Shown: positions 47,401 to 59,188 of the stretch, one piece after another
How the letters are laid out: every line of letters begins with the position of its first letter
How positions within the stretch are numbered: position 1 is the first letter of the stretch
DNA from: Adineta steineri
Taxonomy: Eukaryota > Rotifera > Eurotatoria > Adinetida > Adinetidae
Direction: 5' to 3'
DNA length: 64,000 nt
Assembly (NCBI GenBank): GCA_905250115.1
Contig: CAJNOI010000055.1
Span: forward strand, 461,320 to 525,319
Notes under the pieces: model-generated
What the model was told of the DNA's origin: nothing
Seen by the model: only the letters and a program-made list of their open reading frames with translations
Databases searched by the model: none
Made by a program: the position numbers and the translations under genes

Positions 47401-48961
47401 AATAGAGATTTCCCTTAAGAATATTGGAACTCCATCACACTTACTCGTCTATATCTACAATCAGATTAGTTTTGAACGATCAATACCAACATCTATTATA
47501 CTCAAAAAAATGACTATGTTTCAGAACCATGTCATTTTATACTCTCAATATAGGTTCAAAATGATTCTTGTCAGAATTGATAATCGTTATTATTTAGCTG
47601 TACTTCAAAAAGTCGTGCAATCAAATATAACAACATCGATTAATCCTGCACGACGATGCGCTTCCGTCGATGAAATTTTGAATACTAAATTAGTACCATT
47701 ACCACGAATTCAACGATTGAAAAGCTACCATATTCCATGTCAACGTGATTTTAATCTACAATGTTTTGTGGATGAATTTTACATGTGTTTGTGCACGGAG
47801 GAACATCATAGTAATTGTTTTCCATTAGATCATCAATTGAGTTTTATCTGTGAAGATAATGTTTATTGTGAAAATGGTGGAACATGTTTACAAGATCGAC
47901 CTATGTGTTTTTATAGTATTCTCTGTGTATGTAACGATTGTTTCTTTGGTGATCGATGTCAGTTTTATGCTAAAGGTATTGGATTAACATTAGATGATTT
48001 ATTGCGATATGAAATTCGACCTAATAGTACATTAAATGATCAATCATTGGTAGTTAAATTAAGTGCAAAATTTATCATGATTATTTTCCTCGTTGGTTTA
48101 ATCAATGGTTGTCTTAGTTATTTAGTTTTTCATAATCGTGATTCGCGTAAAGTAGGATCTGGAATTTACCTTCGGCTATCATCAATTATTTCTATTCTGA
48201 TTGTTAGTATGTTAATTATAAAATTCTGGTTTGTAATATACACGTATATGAATCCATTGATCAATCGTAATATTATTCGAGTTGGATGTTTAGTATTAGA
48301 ACCTTTGCTTCGTCTTTTCTTAAATATGAGTAATTGGCTTAATACTTGTGTTGCCATAGAAAGAGCAATATCAGTCCTGCAAGGAATTAATTTTAATAAG
48401 AAAAGAAGTAAATGTATTGCACGATGGATATGTTGCCTTTTACCATTTATAATTTTGGGTTCAATGAGTTATGAACTCATCTCTCGTGATTCATTTGATG
48501 ATCATGAGGAACAACGTGTTTGGTGTGTACTTCGTTACTCCCAATCAATTGAAAAATATACGACAATAGTTCAATATTTTCATTTTGTTGTTCCGTTTGC
48601 AATAAATTTATTCTCAGCTCTTTATATTATCATAAACATTGCGCGTCAACGAACGACCACTCGAACTAAGTTTAATTATAGACAACAACTTCTCAATCAA
48701 ATCAATGAGCACAAACAACTTATAATCAGTTCTATTGTATTAGCTATTCTACTGTTTCCACGTTTTCTTATTTCACTATTATCAACATGTGTTAAAGCAT
48801 TACGAAATCCTTGGTTATATCTTTGTGGTTATTTTATTTCATTCATTCCATCATCTTTTATCTTTGTAATATTTGTTCTACCATCGACTTTCTACAAGAA
48901 GCAATTTAAACAATCGATTATTACTTTGCGACAACGATTCATGAGAATGATGAGACAATGA
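44426..48961 (+). CDS. Giant LDLa/EGF 7TM receptor with one in-frame stop
   Basis: A single intronless frame of about 1511 codons, interrupted only by TAA at 44909-44911; the two parts (44426-44911 and 44930-48961) are in the same frame and the protein homology is continuous across the stop (CYILL*CDRGGPLICLDWREIC). It starts with a signal peptide. The ectodomain has LDL-receptor class A-like modules (ICNGRIDCLNDGIDEIGC; RCDGFRNCLDGEDEENC; others degenerate) and about five EGF-like modules (CFCPPNYYGDQC; CQCDSGWSGAQC; CVCPQNKFGSFC; CFCPEQFSGSRC; CVCNDCFFGDRC). The last about 330 residues form seven hydrophobic helices with a rhodopsin-like flavour (ERAISV after helix 3) and a short basic tail. 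It would be a cell-surface receptor; the ligand is unknown. This architecture is a lineage-expanded family in bdelloids as I recall. It is either a recent pseudogene, a readthrough gene, or a sequence error. Confidence 0.82.
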
Positions 48962-50066
48962 TACTCTCAAATATATACAATTTAATTTATTAGTCTGAAC
49001 CTTTAATTTGAAAAATTGAAAGTCTGCTTTTCCTATTGTGAAATTTGGCTTTGAGTGTTTTTTGTTGTTCATATTAAAACAAAGCGTTTCTAAAGATTAA
49101 CTTCATTTTTAATATTAAATTTGAGTGTGAGTGTGGATGTGAATATGAGTATGAATACAAAGAGTATATGTTTACACTCACACCCACCCTAAAGATATGT
49201 TAGTATATAAACAAAAGTAAGAGCTATTTCAGCATTCACCTTCATAACTAAAATCGATACCTTCACTTTTATATTAATATTAGTTAACTAAATTTAAATA
49301 ATTTTTCTGCGGAAGCTACTCGGACAATATGTGATGATAGAAATATGTCTCAAACAAATAAACCATTTGCGTATTCACCTATTGTTCTTTTATATATGTA
49401 GATAAAATATTTCGTTCGGCAGATTGGTCATTGATTCTTATGATTGCTAAAATTCTATCAGCATCAGTCGATAATAATTTCATTGACGTGTTGATAAATT
49501 TCCATGATGAAATCTTCTGTATAGCTTGATCTACTATATTTATTAGTAAAAGAAATATACTGAAATCTAATAATTTACCAGAAGAATATTGAGTTACAAT
49601 TTGTTTAAATACTACAAGTATTGTGTTCTAGATTCAAAGAATAAGAAACATGATTCTTATTTATAACATTTATGATAATATCCGCTTTACAAATATTATT
49701 TAAGAACTATAGTACTTGTATAATGAAAAGCAGATACATTTGAAAGTAATATTCATATACCATATTTTCTTGTTGAAATTATGGAATAACACGTTTTTTT
49801 TAATGAAATTGAGAAGTAGGTTAAAATATGAAGTGTCAAAATAGAATTAATATCATATTCCTTCGCTTATGTATTATTTGAAATAATACCAATAACTAAA
49901 AACATTTAGACCTTTTATAACTTGATCTTGTCTTATGAATCTCTTTAGAGAATTGGAAATAATGAAATGACATATCATTTTATCTAATATAATAATAATT
50001 GTATCAAGTAGATTAAAATTTTCGATCATTATTGTTTTTCTCTGAGTCTCATCTAACATGAAAATA
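48962..50066. other. Receptor 3' flank and possible minus-strand coding relics
   Basis: Contains hairpin copy 6. On the minus strand, open blocks near 49400-49620 (SSGKLLDFSIFLLLINIVDQ, DADRILAIIRINDQSAE) and 49874-50059 (ENFNLLDTIIIILDKMICH) look like exons of an unrecognised gene but do not join into a convincing model. They may be pseudogene remnants. Confidence 0.35.
49121..49194. repeat. GT-rich hairpin, copy 6
   Basis: TTGAGTGTGAGTGTGGATGT on the left pairs with ACACTCACACCCACCCTAAA on the right. It is more diverged than copy 4. Confidence 0.7.
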
Positions 50067-50175
50067 ACAATAAAGTAAAATAATCTAACTATTCAATTCT
50101 TCCTTCTTTTTGTTTTCAAAATATAAATTTTCTTTATTAAACAAAGAAAAAAACATCCATAATAATAACAAATAA
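50067..50175. repeat. Direct repeat B: copy of the AlkB 3' flank
   Basis: About 85% identical by eye to 26929-27040, in the same orientation. Here it lies just beyond the 3' end of the minus-strand FAM20-type gene. Confidence 0.7.
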
Positions 50176-50222
50176 AGATTTTTAACAGAAATTTAAAAAA
50201 ATAAAACGCATATTAATTTGAC

Positions 50223-52097
50223 TTAATCAATGCCATCATCTATCATAACACCTTGTACTGTATAAGTTTTAATACAAATATCAATTTGTGAAAAAAGTAT
50301 TTCTAAACGTCGATCAATTGCAATGAGATGTTCGTTAACAAGAATCATTTGTAATAATTCAGTAGTATTTAAAGAATCTGATACTAATTTTGAAAGACCT
50401 TTATTATAAACACGATATAATCGAGCAAATGTCGAATAACGAAAAAAGCAACATTGTCTAATAGGTGCTAAAATCGATAAATCATCAGCATCATATCGTC
50501 CAAAACTACGACCATTGTCTAAATGCACCAAAGCTGTATTAATACCAAATGCACTAATACGCATCATATGATGGCGATCTAAATTGCCTATAAAATAAAC
50601 TAATAAATAATGAAGAACGAAAATATGAAAATAATTTACCAATTAAAAAATCAAATGCAGCTAAATCCATCATATCAAGTAATAAACGATTATGATAATC
50701 TTCATCTATCATAACATGTTCATAACAATAATTTTCATTTGTTTCCCATTGAGCAGTACGAGTTGCACTATATGATCGACGATATGGATGAGAAATTTTT
50801 TGCCAATCAACTTCTGGCGGTCTTGGTAATAGAACTTGAACGGAACCTTCTAATTGATCACCTGGTTTACCACAGATAGCATGTGATGTATCACAATAAT
50901 ATGANNNNNNNNNNNNNNNNNNNNNNNNNNNNNNNNNNNNNNNNNNNNNNNNNNNNNNNNNNNNNNNNNNNNNNNNNNNNNNNNNNNNNNNNNNNNNNNN
51001 NNNNACCAGGTGAAATAAAAAATGTTTTAGCTAATTCTTCTGTTGCTTTATCACGAATATCACTGGTTATGTTCAATAATCGTCCAATCAGAGGAGGAAC
51101 ACGATTAAAACCAAGTACTCTAAAATAAATATATTCTCAAATAGAAGATGAATAATTTTAAAACTTACTTATCTACATGAAATGCTGCTATTTCAGCATG
51201 ATGTCTTTCAATATCACTAAAATAAAAATGATCTGGTTGTGTTTGATAATTACGCGGCACCCTAAATATAATATTCAATTTTTATAAAAAAAAAAGAAAG
51301 AAGAAATTCAACAAACCTGTAAGGTTTTAATAATCCTTGAAAACCATTAGGTAGATTGAGAATAACTTTAATTTGGGTGCCTTGAGACATTTCACCTATG
51401 ATAAAATAAATATTCAACATATACGAAATCAAAAAAAGTTAGTCGTTCATTTTCATACTTGCTTCAGAGATTTTACCATTTTGTAAATGATTTAAAAGAT
51501 GTTTGAATTCTGGAGTATTGGGATTATATACATGAGAATTAGTCACCGTTTTGATATATTTAAACCATGTCGTATTTAATCTACTGAAAAAAAAGAGAGA
51601 ATTTTCTTTAGATAAGATTATTACGAAATAAAATATTCAATAGTTCTTATATAAAAATAAGAAACATCTCAAATGTTAATTAAATGTAAGATAATATCTT
51701 AGTTACAAGTCAGAAAAAAATTTTTGTTTTTAGTTATTCAGTCATACTCGTCTTTTTTGATGTCATAATTATATATGTATTATGAAAATAGAATGTATAA
51801 TCTATGATGTTTAATGATCGTAAAACGAATCAGATTAGGTTCATATCACATGAATGATTACTCTGAACAATTTAATATTCATAAAATATGACATTAATTA
51901 AAAAAAAACTGTAGAAGTTAATTTTGTAGTGATACACTTTTAGAAATAATATTTTTAGTTGACTTACACCCAGACTTAATTTTACCTGGCGAAAGCCTTC
52001 TCATTTCTTTTTTGATAGAAAATTCATGATTAGTCTAATATTCATATATAACGATTATAGATAATATCTGCTTTTCATCAGAAAGAAAACGTAGTAA

Positions 52098-52134
<37 letters not shown>

Positions 52135-53267
52135 AACCTTCGTTTGCGTAATAAAAATAACCTCATTGCATGTTATATTTTTAATTCTGCTGAAAGCATC
52201 TATAAAACAAACAAACAGAAAAAAATGTTGAAATAATAGGAATGTTTCTCTGAATACAACATATTCCATCGAATCGTGTTTTATCTTCTATATAAAAAAA
52301 AGTAAACAATTCGAAAAAGGTTTTTTTTTCTAATTAACTTGTCTGATCTGTATAATCCTAAAGTAAAATGTAAAAGAAAAGATTGATTGAAATAGATAAC
52401 CTTGAAATATTAACATACATATTCATTCATTACTATGATATGCATGAATGCATAATATATCTTGTCTCTTAATATACTTAGTATATTCTTACTAGTGATA
52501 AGAAGAAAAGAAATAGAGAAACATGTGTATAATGTCATCATCATTAATCATTAGACAAACCGTTACGAAATAAATCATCATTTTTATATAAAAAAAAATA
52601 AGAAATTGTTATACATCATCAAATAAACTCTATCCGACAGACATATTTAACTAACTTACTCTGGTTCATCTTGTGCAAGTCCATCATGCATAATATCAGC
52701 TAAATTTACATATTTATCATTTTCATGATCTGCTTTCCATTTTGTTAATGTATGATGTATGAAATGTCTTAGTTGTATTTTATCTTGTTCATTCATAATT
52801 TTAGCTGTTGTTGTTATATTAAATTGAAGTTTATGATTTTTTTCTTTCATAGTGACTGAATCAACTGTATCGACATTCGTCTTTGTATTATTATTATGTG
52901 TTGGTAATTTTTTTGGAATAAACTTGCCAAAATTCCATGTTGAATTAATAGAATTTGATTTTAGTTGATTATTTCGAGTAGTACGTACTAATTGAAAAAG
53001 TTCATGAATACGATGAGAAGTTATATATGATGAATGTTTATTTAATTTATGTGATTGTGATGCTTTTAAATCATAAATATTTGGTTGATCGAGAGCTGAC
53101 AGAAATGATATAGCCACGGGTGGTTTAGGAACAGATTCTGGAGTTTTTTCGAGTAATTCAAACTCATTTGTTGACCATATTAATATGTGTAGTGTAATAA
53201 AGACAATAACGAATATTGTTATACTCAACAAGATTGAGGAGCGTAAGCGAAGACGTAAGTACCGCAT
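50223..53267 (-). CDS. FAM20-type secretory-pathway kinase
   Basis: Six exons on the minus strand, 53267-52660, 51583-51459, 51395-51317, 51261-51169, 51119-50640 (with 100 N at 50905-51004) and 50587-50223. About 550 residues are visible. The N-terminus is a type II signal anchor ([20 protein letters not shown]) after a basic start, then a low-complexity stem. The kinase core has [74 protein letters not shown] and [14 protein letters not shown] with the catalytic Asp, followed by [10 protein letters not shown], where the Asp binds metal, and a C-terminal ALDRRLE-type helix. This fits FAM20C/FAM20B (Golgi Ser kinase or xylose kinase) better than four-jointed. The 1,075-nt first intron holds an (AT)n microsatellite. 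The gap removes the Cys-rich loop after FFISPG. Confidence 0.88.
50905..51004. other. Assembly gap (100 N) inside the FAM20-type gene
   Basis: Exactly 100 N, a placeholder length. Frame on both sides shows that the missing coding length should be a multiple of three, so 100 is not the true size. Confidence 0.95.
52099..52132. repeat. (AT)n microsatellite in FAM20-type intron 1
   Basis: About 16 AT units in a row. A typical slippage repeat. Confidence 0.9.
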
Positions 53268-56200
53268 TCATTCATCACCCAAGACTGATGATTTGACGTG
53301 TTCTTTTCTTAAAGATAAAAAAAAATATGTGTTAATAAAAATTATTCTTTTTTCTTCCAGTTTCTTTAATTCTCTACCTCATTTGCATTTTATTTTAATG
53401 ACACTGCCTACATTCAAGTGAGTTAACAATTGTCCGCTTCACTACTCTTTTAATACACAATTATCTACTTAATAATTTGTTATGAATGATAGAAAATATA
53501 GTCCTAACACGTCTGATCTCAATTGACCTTCTTCATATTTCTGTCTCAAATAAATACCATAGGGGAAAAAAGAAACAAAGAAGAAGAACAATAATAAATA
53601 AAATAGAAATGATATACTATATTAATATTCGTCTTTATAACAACTGTTACTCGGAAACATATTGCAAACTCAATTTTTTTTCGAAAGAATATACTTGTAT
53701 ATTTCGAGAGGAATATTTATTCGCATTTTTCTACTTACTGTTCTAATCATAAACTGAAGAATGCTAGACACGATATGCTATTCTTCTCGTTCTTTTGTAA
53801 TCTACAAATCATATAGGAGTGTTCTATACCATATTATAAGCAAGATTCATTCAAACACAATTAAATTTATCAGCGTGCGAAAAAAAACCTAGCGTTTGCT
53901 AAATAGAAGAAGAAAAAATATATGTCATCTTCGGTTGTGCTATAGAGAAAAAAAATGTTTCTGGATAGACGACTGTCATAAGCTGTTTTTTCTTCTTCTC
54001 TTTAGCCGAAGAAAATGTGCACATGTATAAGCTATAAGGTAAATTATAAAAGAACAGCAAGAAAAATTTCTACTTATTTACATATAATATACATTCGTAC
54101 AGCAGGGAGTTGACTACAAAAAACGAGATTACACACAAAAAGAACGAATGATGACATTTCGACTACTGGAAGATAAAGATAAGAACGCAATGGTAAAGAT
54201 CATTCATCACGTATTCTTTTCTATTTGTAATGATTGGTGCCTATCCTTGAGAACGAAAATGAAACAAAAAAAAGGCGTTTGATATTTGTATAGAATCCTT
54301 ACAAATAGTTTATTTGCTAATAAAAATTCAAACTGAATAAAATGTTTAAAAAAACACTCAACAACGACAATGACAGTTATGTTAAAATAACTTTCTAAAG
54401 AAAAAAAAAGAAGATCGGCTTATCTTTGTCGTACTGAATTTGCTAATTTTATAATAACAAAATTAATGTCTCATAAGATTTGTTAGATGCGGAGAACCAC
54501 TTAATAAGACTGACTTCATTTATTAAATTTCTTTTTTTTATTCAAATAGAATAAATATAAAAATCTAATGTAAATAGTTGCATCTTCAATCAATCTATAT
54601 TTTTATAATATATGGACTATAAATTGATTGTATTTTAATTATTCAGAAATCGAATAATCTCTAGGGAAATTGAATTTTCGTTAAACCAATTTCTTATATA
54701 TATATAAGAAAGAAAAATTACTATTATAATCAAATCATAAGTTCTATTCTACTACATCATTATTACTATTTGTTTTTGCAAATAATTATATATATGAACC
54801 ACAAATAATTTATGAAGAATAACAAGTACAACATTTTGAAATTATACTTTGTTAATAATTGATTAGCTACACTATGTACATGCCTATAATCTTTTCCGTA
54901 GGGAAAATAAATATAGTCTAGCACGAAACGAACTATTATCATGTTTCCTTAACGAACTGGGTGTTTGAGTACATGAAATAAGAGGAGAATGTTTGATGCA
55001 TAGCAACAATAAAGATGATTTTAAATGATTTTTGTATGTAAAAGTTTAAACTTGAGATTTTAACTGAGTTCAATAATTTGAAATAAATTTTTGAAAGGAT
55101 GACTCTTTCTTTTCTTCTATCGAACTAATATACCGTGATAAAAAAATAGAAAAGTAATTTGATATTTTCTTCTACTCAATTATATATATTCATTCATATT
55201 CAAGTTTATTTATTAACGCAATATTTAAATACAAAAAGGTTATGATTTAGCGGTTATCAGAGGTGGCGCGAGTCAGTCAACATTGGGGACAGGTGTACCG
55301 AAATGTTTTTGAATTTCTGGGGGATTTAGCATCATCTTTGGTAAAAAACTTAAGAAGATTTGCCGATTTTATTGAGCAAAAAATAGAAAGTTTTGAAGAT
55401 TAAGGGGGTATTATACCCCCGATACCTCCCCTGATCGCGCCACCCCTGGCGATTATTAAGATTAAATCCTACTTTGACATATTTACTGTAGACGTTTACA
55501 TTTATATGCCAACTGTTAACAGCTATCAGAAGATATTTATCATCTGAAGAATAAAAGACAGTCATGTATATATACACAGATGTGTTATGATTCTAGTAGA
55601 TACGCTATAATAACAGAAGTTACCAAACTAGATGTTTCAAACTATCTAACAGACAAAACTTTCTAAACAGTTAATAGTTTCTTCATAGGAATATATAAGA
55701 TATTATACAGCTCATTGCATTAATTTCGTCAGCCCAATATGTACAACTAGATGCATTATCTTTTTATATATATTTCAGCTTAATTTTCAAGGACGAAAAT
55801 GTGTCATTATAGACAAGAAAAGAAAGAACAATCATATGTAAAAGTACCATTTAATGATTCATTTTCTTTACACAATGAAAAGATAAAAAAAAGCAATTTG
55901 TTTTATATTATTATTTTTTTCTTTCTTTTCTATAACGATACATTTTAGCACTTAAAAATAAATATTGAAGTGCGTGTAAATAAATAGTAAGATCGGTGAT
56001 ATATTGTAGACTGGCTAGAAATTGAAGCTGATGAAAGAAGACTCTGATAAGAAGACATATAATAGCTTTAATATAACATCTAGGAAGAACTACGATTGCC
56101 TAGTATATCGCATACATCTAAGTATGTTTCTAATAAAAAAAACAATTGGCTATTTGAAAGATTTCATTCGTAAAGAATTATTCCTTTACTATTTTATTAT

Positions 56201-58198
56201 CATTCTTACAGCTGTGCATAACAGCACAAAAATATACTCTGCATAACTTAACAAAGAACGCTATACAGCTGATTTCTTTCTGACAATAACACCCGTGAAT
56301 ATATTTTAATATAAACACATACTTTCATCGAGCACCTGATACTATGCTACTTAGTTTTGTTATTCTTCATTCTGTATTCAGACAAAAGAGCTATCTAACG
56401 TCTATATGCGATTAAGAATTGAATAGGTTGAAAAGCATATCATAAAATAAAGTAATATTCTGTAAAAGTGGTCTTAGTTTTATACTCGCTCTTGTACAAT
56501 GATCATCAAAGATTTATGATCTACATGTCTATTGAATATTATATGTATCTGAATATTTCTCGTTTTCTAAAAGTTAAAATATTATATATAGTATCTTATT
56601 CTAAATACATACTGAATTTTATTGATTATAAATTGGTTGAATCGATTTTATGTAAATTATTATAAATAAAGTTATTCGATATGATATTTTATCATATTCA
56701 TTATTTATTTCCATTCGATTCACCGGATGATGTTGACAATGTCGTGGAGATAAATATTTGATATTGATGAGGACAATAAATGTAAGAATTGAAGAATGTT
56801 TTTATTGAAAATATGATAAATTTTGCGTTTTGATAATCTAAACCATCATTGTCAAGAAAAAATTATTATATATATAACTATACATACTATATTAAGAATA
56901 GAAACTAAGTCTATATCTCTGAATGATAGTTGACGTGGATAATGAGACAATATATATTGATGATAAGGTCATATAGTTTGCTGCTATTAGCTATTGATAC
57001 CTTGAAAAGTAACATGTGCTCTTGCCTTTTGTTATTGATAAAGAAACAAAATCGCAAAAAGAGAAAGAAGAAGAAGAAGAAGACGAGAAAAAGTATACGC
57101 GTAAAGTGATCTAAAAGCAATTTTACCCAGAAAAAATTGAATACCTCTATTACAATTCGATTAAACGGATTTATTTATTTTACCAAGAATAGAGATATGT
57201 TCACACTCTAAATTTATACAAACAAGATTAGTGAGAATCCATACTCATTATATTGTTCTTTCCTACATGTTAATACTTAACAAAGATTCTTACTAGCGTT
57301 ATTTGTATGAACGATGAAAAAATAAATTCGTTTAATCGAATTCTAATAAAAATATTCGATCTTTTGTCGGTATAGTGATTTATGGACTACTCTACGTGTA
57401 CACCTTTTTTCTTCTTCTTCTCTCGCTCTTTTTTATTCTTCTTTTTCTGTATATATAACAAATGACAAGAGAGCGTGTCTTTTCAAGGCATTAACAGCTG
57501 ATAGTAATAAATTATTTGACCTCATCAACAATAAATACTATCTCGTTAGTCACGTCAACTATCGTTCAAAGATATTGGCTTAGTCTCTCTCTATCCTAAC
57601 ATAGTTATATATAATAATTTTTTCTTGACAATGATGACTCAAATCATACTTCGATTTTCATCTGATTATGTTCGTCCGAGCTATTTTAATCCTTATATTT
57701 ATAGACTTCTAGGGATTTATGTATCTTTTCTTCTTACAACGCAGCATAATAGTTTGATACCCATAGACAATGAACTATCCAGAAATAATTCATATAATTG
57801 ATCGACAAAGATCTTGCAGTTATTATCAAGACATAATAGAATTCTTTTGTTCTAATATATATCGTACATAAGCTTCAATTTGATAATGATTAAAAAGTGT
57901 ATTCAGTAAGAACCGATTCATGTATTTGGATATTCTTCATATATTTTGATAAATATTTTTGGCTATTGTTGTTCCAGTGTAGGATTAGAATGATCCTATA
58001 AATCATTTGTTTCCATCCGTCTTTTTAAAAGTTCCTATTCTTTATGATAAATAATAAATTTTGATTTGTTTGAGTTTAATAATTGATGCCAATTGTTTGC
58101 ATAAGTAAACAAATAGTACATACTCACATAAAGAATAAACAAATACAAGTTATTTCCCAATGATGTTGCAATAATCTACTTGTAGCTCATTTGCTTCG
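53268..58198. other. Long gene-poor stretch
   Basis: About 4.9 kb with no supported gene; short open frames have no motif. It contains the hAT-type MITE at 55258-55448 and purine/pyrimidine tracts (57060-57090, 57405-57440). Confidence 0.5.
55258..55448. mobile_element. 191-bp hAT-type MITE
   Basis: Inverted ends CAGAGGTGGCGCGA and TCGCGCCACCCCTG match over 14 nt with one mismatch. Flanking octamers GCGGTTAT (55250-55257) and GCGATTAT (55449-55456) differ at one base, fitting an aged hAT target duplication. An internal GGGGGTATTATACCCCC palindrome lies near 55404-55420. No coding capacity. Confidence 0.82.
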
Positions 58199-58208
58199 TA
58201 TATAAAGG
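58199..58208 (+). promoter_or_regulatory. TATA box of vWA mini-gene
   Basis: TATATAAAGG about 70 nt upstream of the start codon, the same form as before the SH3b genes. Confidence 0.6.
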
Positions 58209-58271
58209 CTAAGGCTTTAGAAATAAATTTATTTTTTTATTGAAAATCAATATATAATTGGACTATACACA

Positions 58272-58496
58272 ATGACTAAAAAATCAAATAAATCGACAGA
58301 TTTAGATCTTGCTTTTATTATTGATGCTACTGGAAGCATGTTCATACCAACAATTGTTTCTACTACTATTAAACCTGTAAATATGCGAACACAAATATCA
58401 AATATAAGTTTAGCAGATGATGGATTACTTGATGTAATTCAAGCACAAAGACTTGTTCGTAAATATATTGCTCGTAATAAACTTGAATCAACTTGA
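58272..58496 (+). CDS. Collapsed vWA-domain protein (74 residues)
   Basis: An uninterrupted frame of 74 residues. It starts MTKKSNKSTDLDLAFIIDAT then GSM, which is the first strand and MIDAS motif of von Willebrand A domains in rotifer proteins. It then jumps straight into FIPTIVSTTIKPVNMRTQI and a tail GLLDVIQAQRLVRKYIARNK that I associate with the C-terminus of the same family. The rest of the vWA fold (about 170 residues) and any middle region are absent, with the frame kept. A TATA box lies upstream. It is either a deletion derivative still transcribed as a short protein, or a pseudogene. It cannot form a complete vWA domain. Confidence 0.55.
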   Translation: MTKKSNKSTDLDLAFIIDATGSMFIPTIVSTTIKPVNMRTQISNISLADDGLLDVIQAQRLVRKYIARNKLEST

Positions 58497-59188
58497 GTCA
58501 ATGCTTTCTTCTCGTTACATTTTATATAACTTATTCATGTTATAGTTTTTAATAGATTCTACTTTTCACTCATTTATCTGAACACCCGAGAACATTCTCT
58601 CACGTCAGTATTACTGGAAATTACTTGCATCAATAGTCTTCTATTACCGTAGTAAGTTATATGTATTTATTCTCGTCACAAAATAGTATTTCTACTTGAG
58701 AGTTATTCGTCAACTAAATTTTAAAAGCTATTCATAAGAGGGAGCCACAGATAGCAACTGTGCTTATTAATAGTTCCATTTTTCATTGTTTAAAGTTATA
58801 AAAGGATATAGACATAATTGTTAGAAGTGTTTTGTATATCTAAGCATTGCTTTTAAGATTTATTATAAAATATGACTGATATATAATAGAGAATGATATA
58901 TTTACATTGAACCAATAGCAAGTCGATATTGAAACATACTGACTCATCTAACGAAATAAGTTTATACTATTTTTAAAAAACAGATTGAACTTTCTTAAAA
59001 GTTTTATATTTCTTTTTACATCATAATTCTAAATTTTGTATCTAATTGTACTGATATATGTATATATCCGCCGGGAAGACTCAAATTAAAGTATAATGTT
59101 AAATTTCTATTGCATCAACGGATGCGAAATGTAATATTATCCTAAGAAATATAGAATAAGACGTTAGAATATATTTATTTTATTTAAG
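58497..59188. other. Intergenic
   Basis: AT-rich; nothing recognised. Presumably the promoter of the HEAT/ARM-like gene. Confidence 0.6.
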
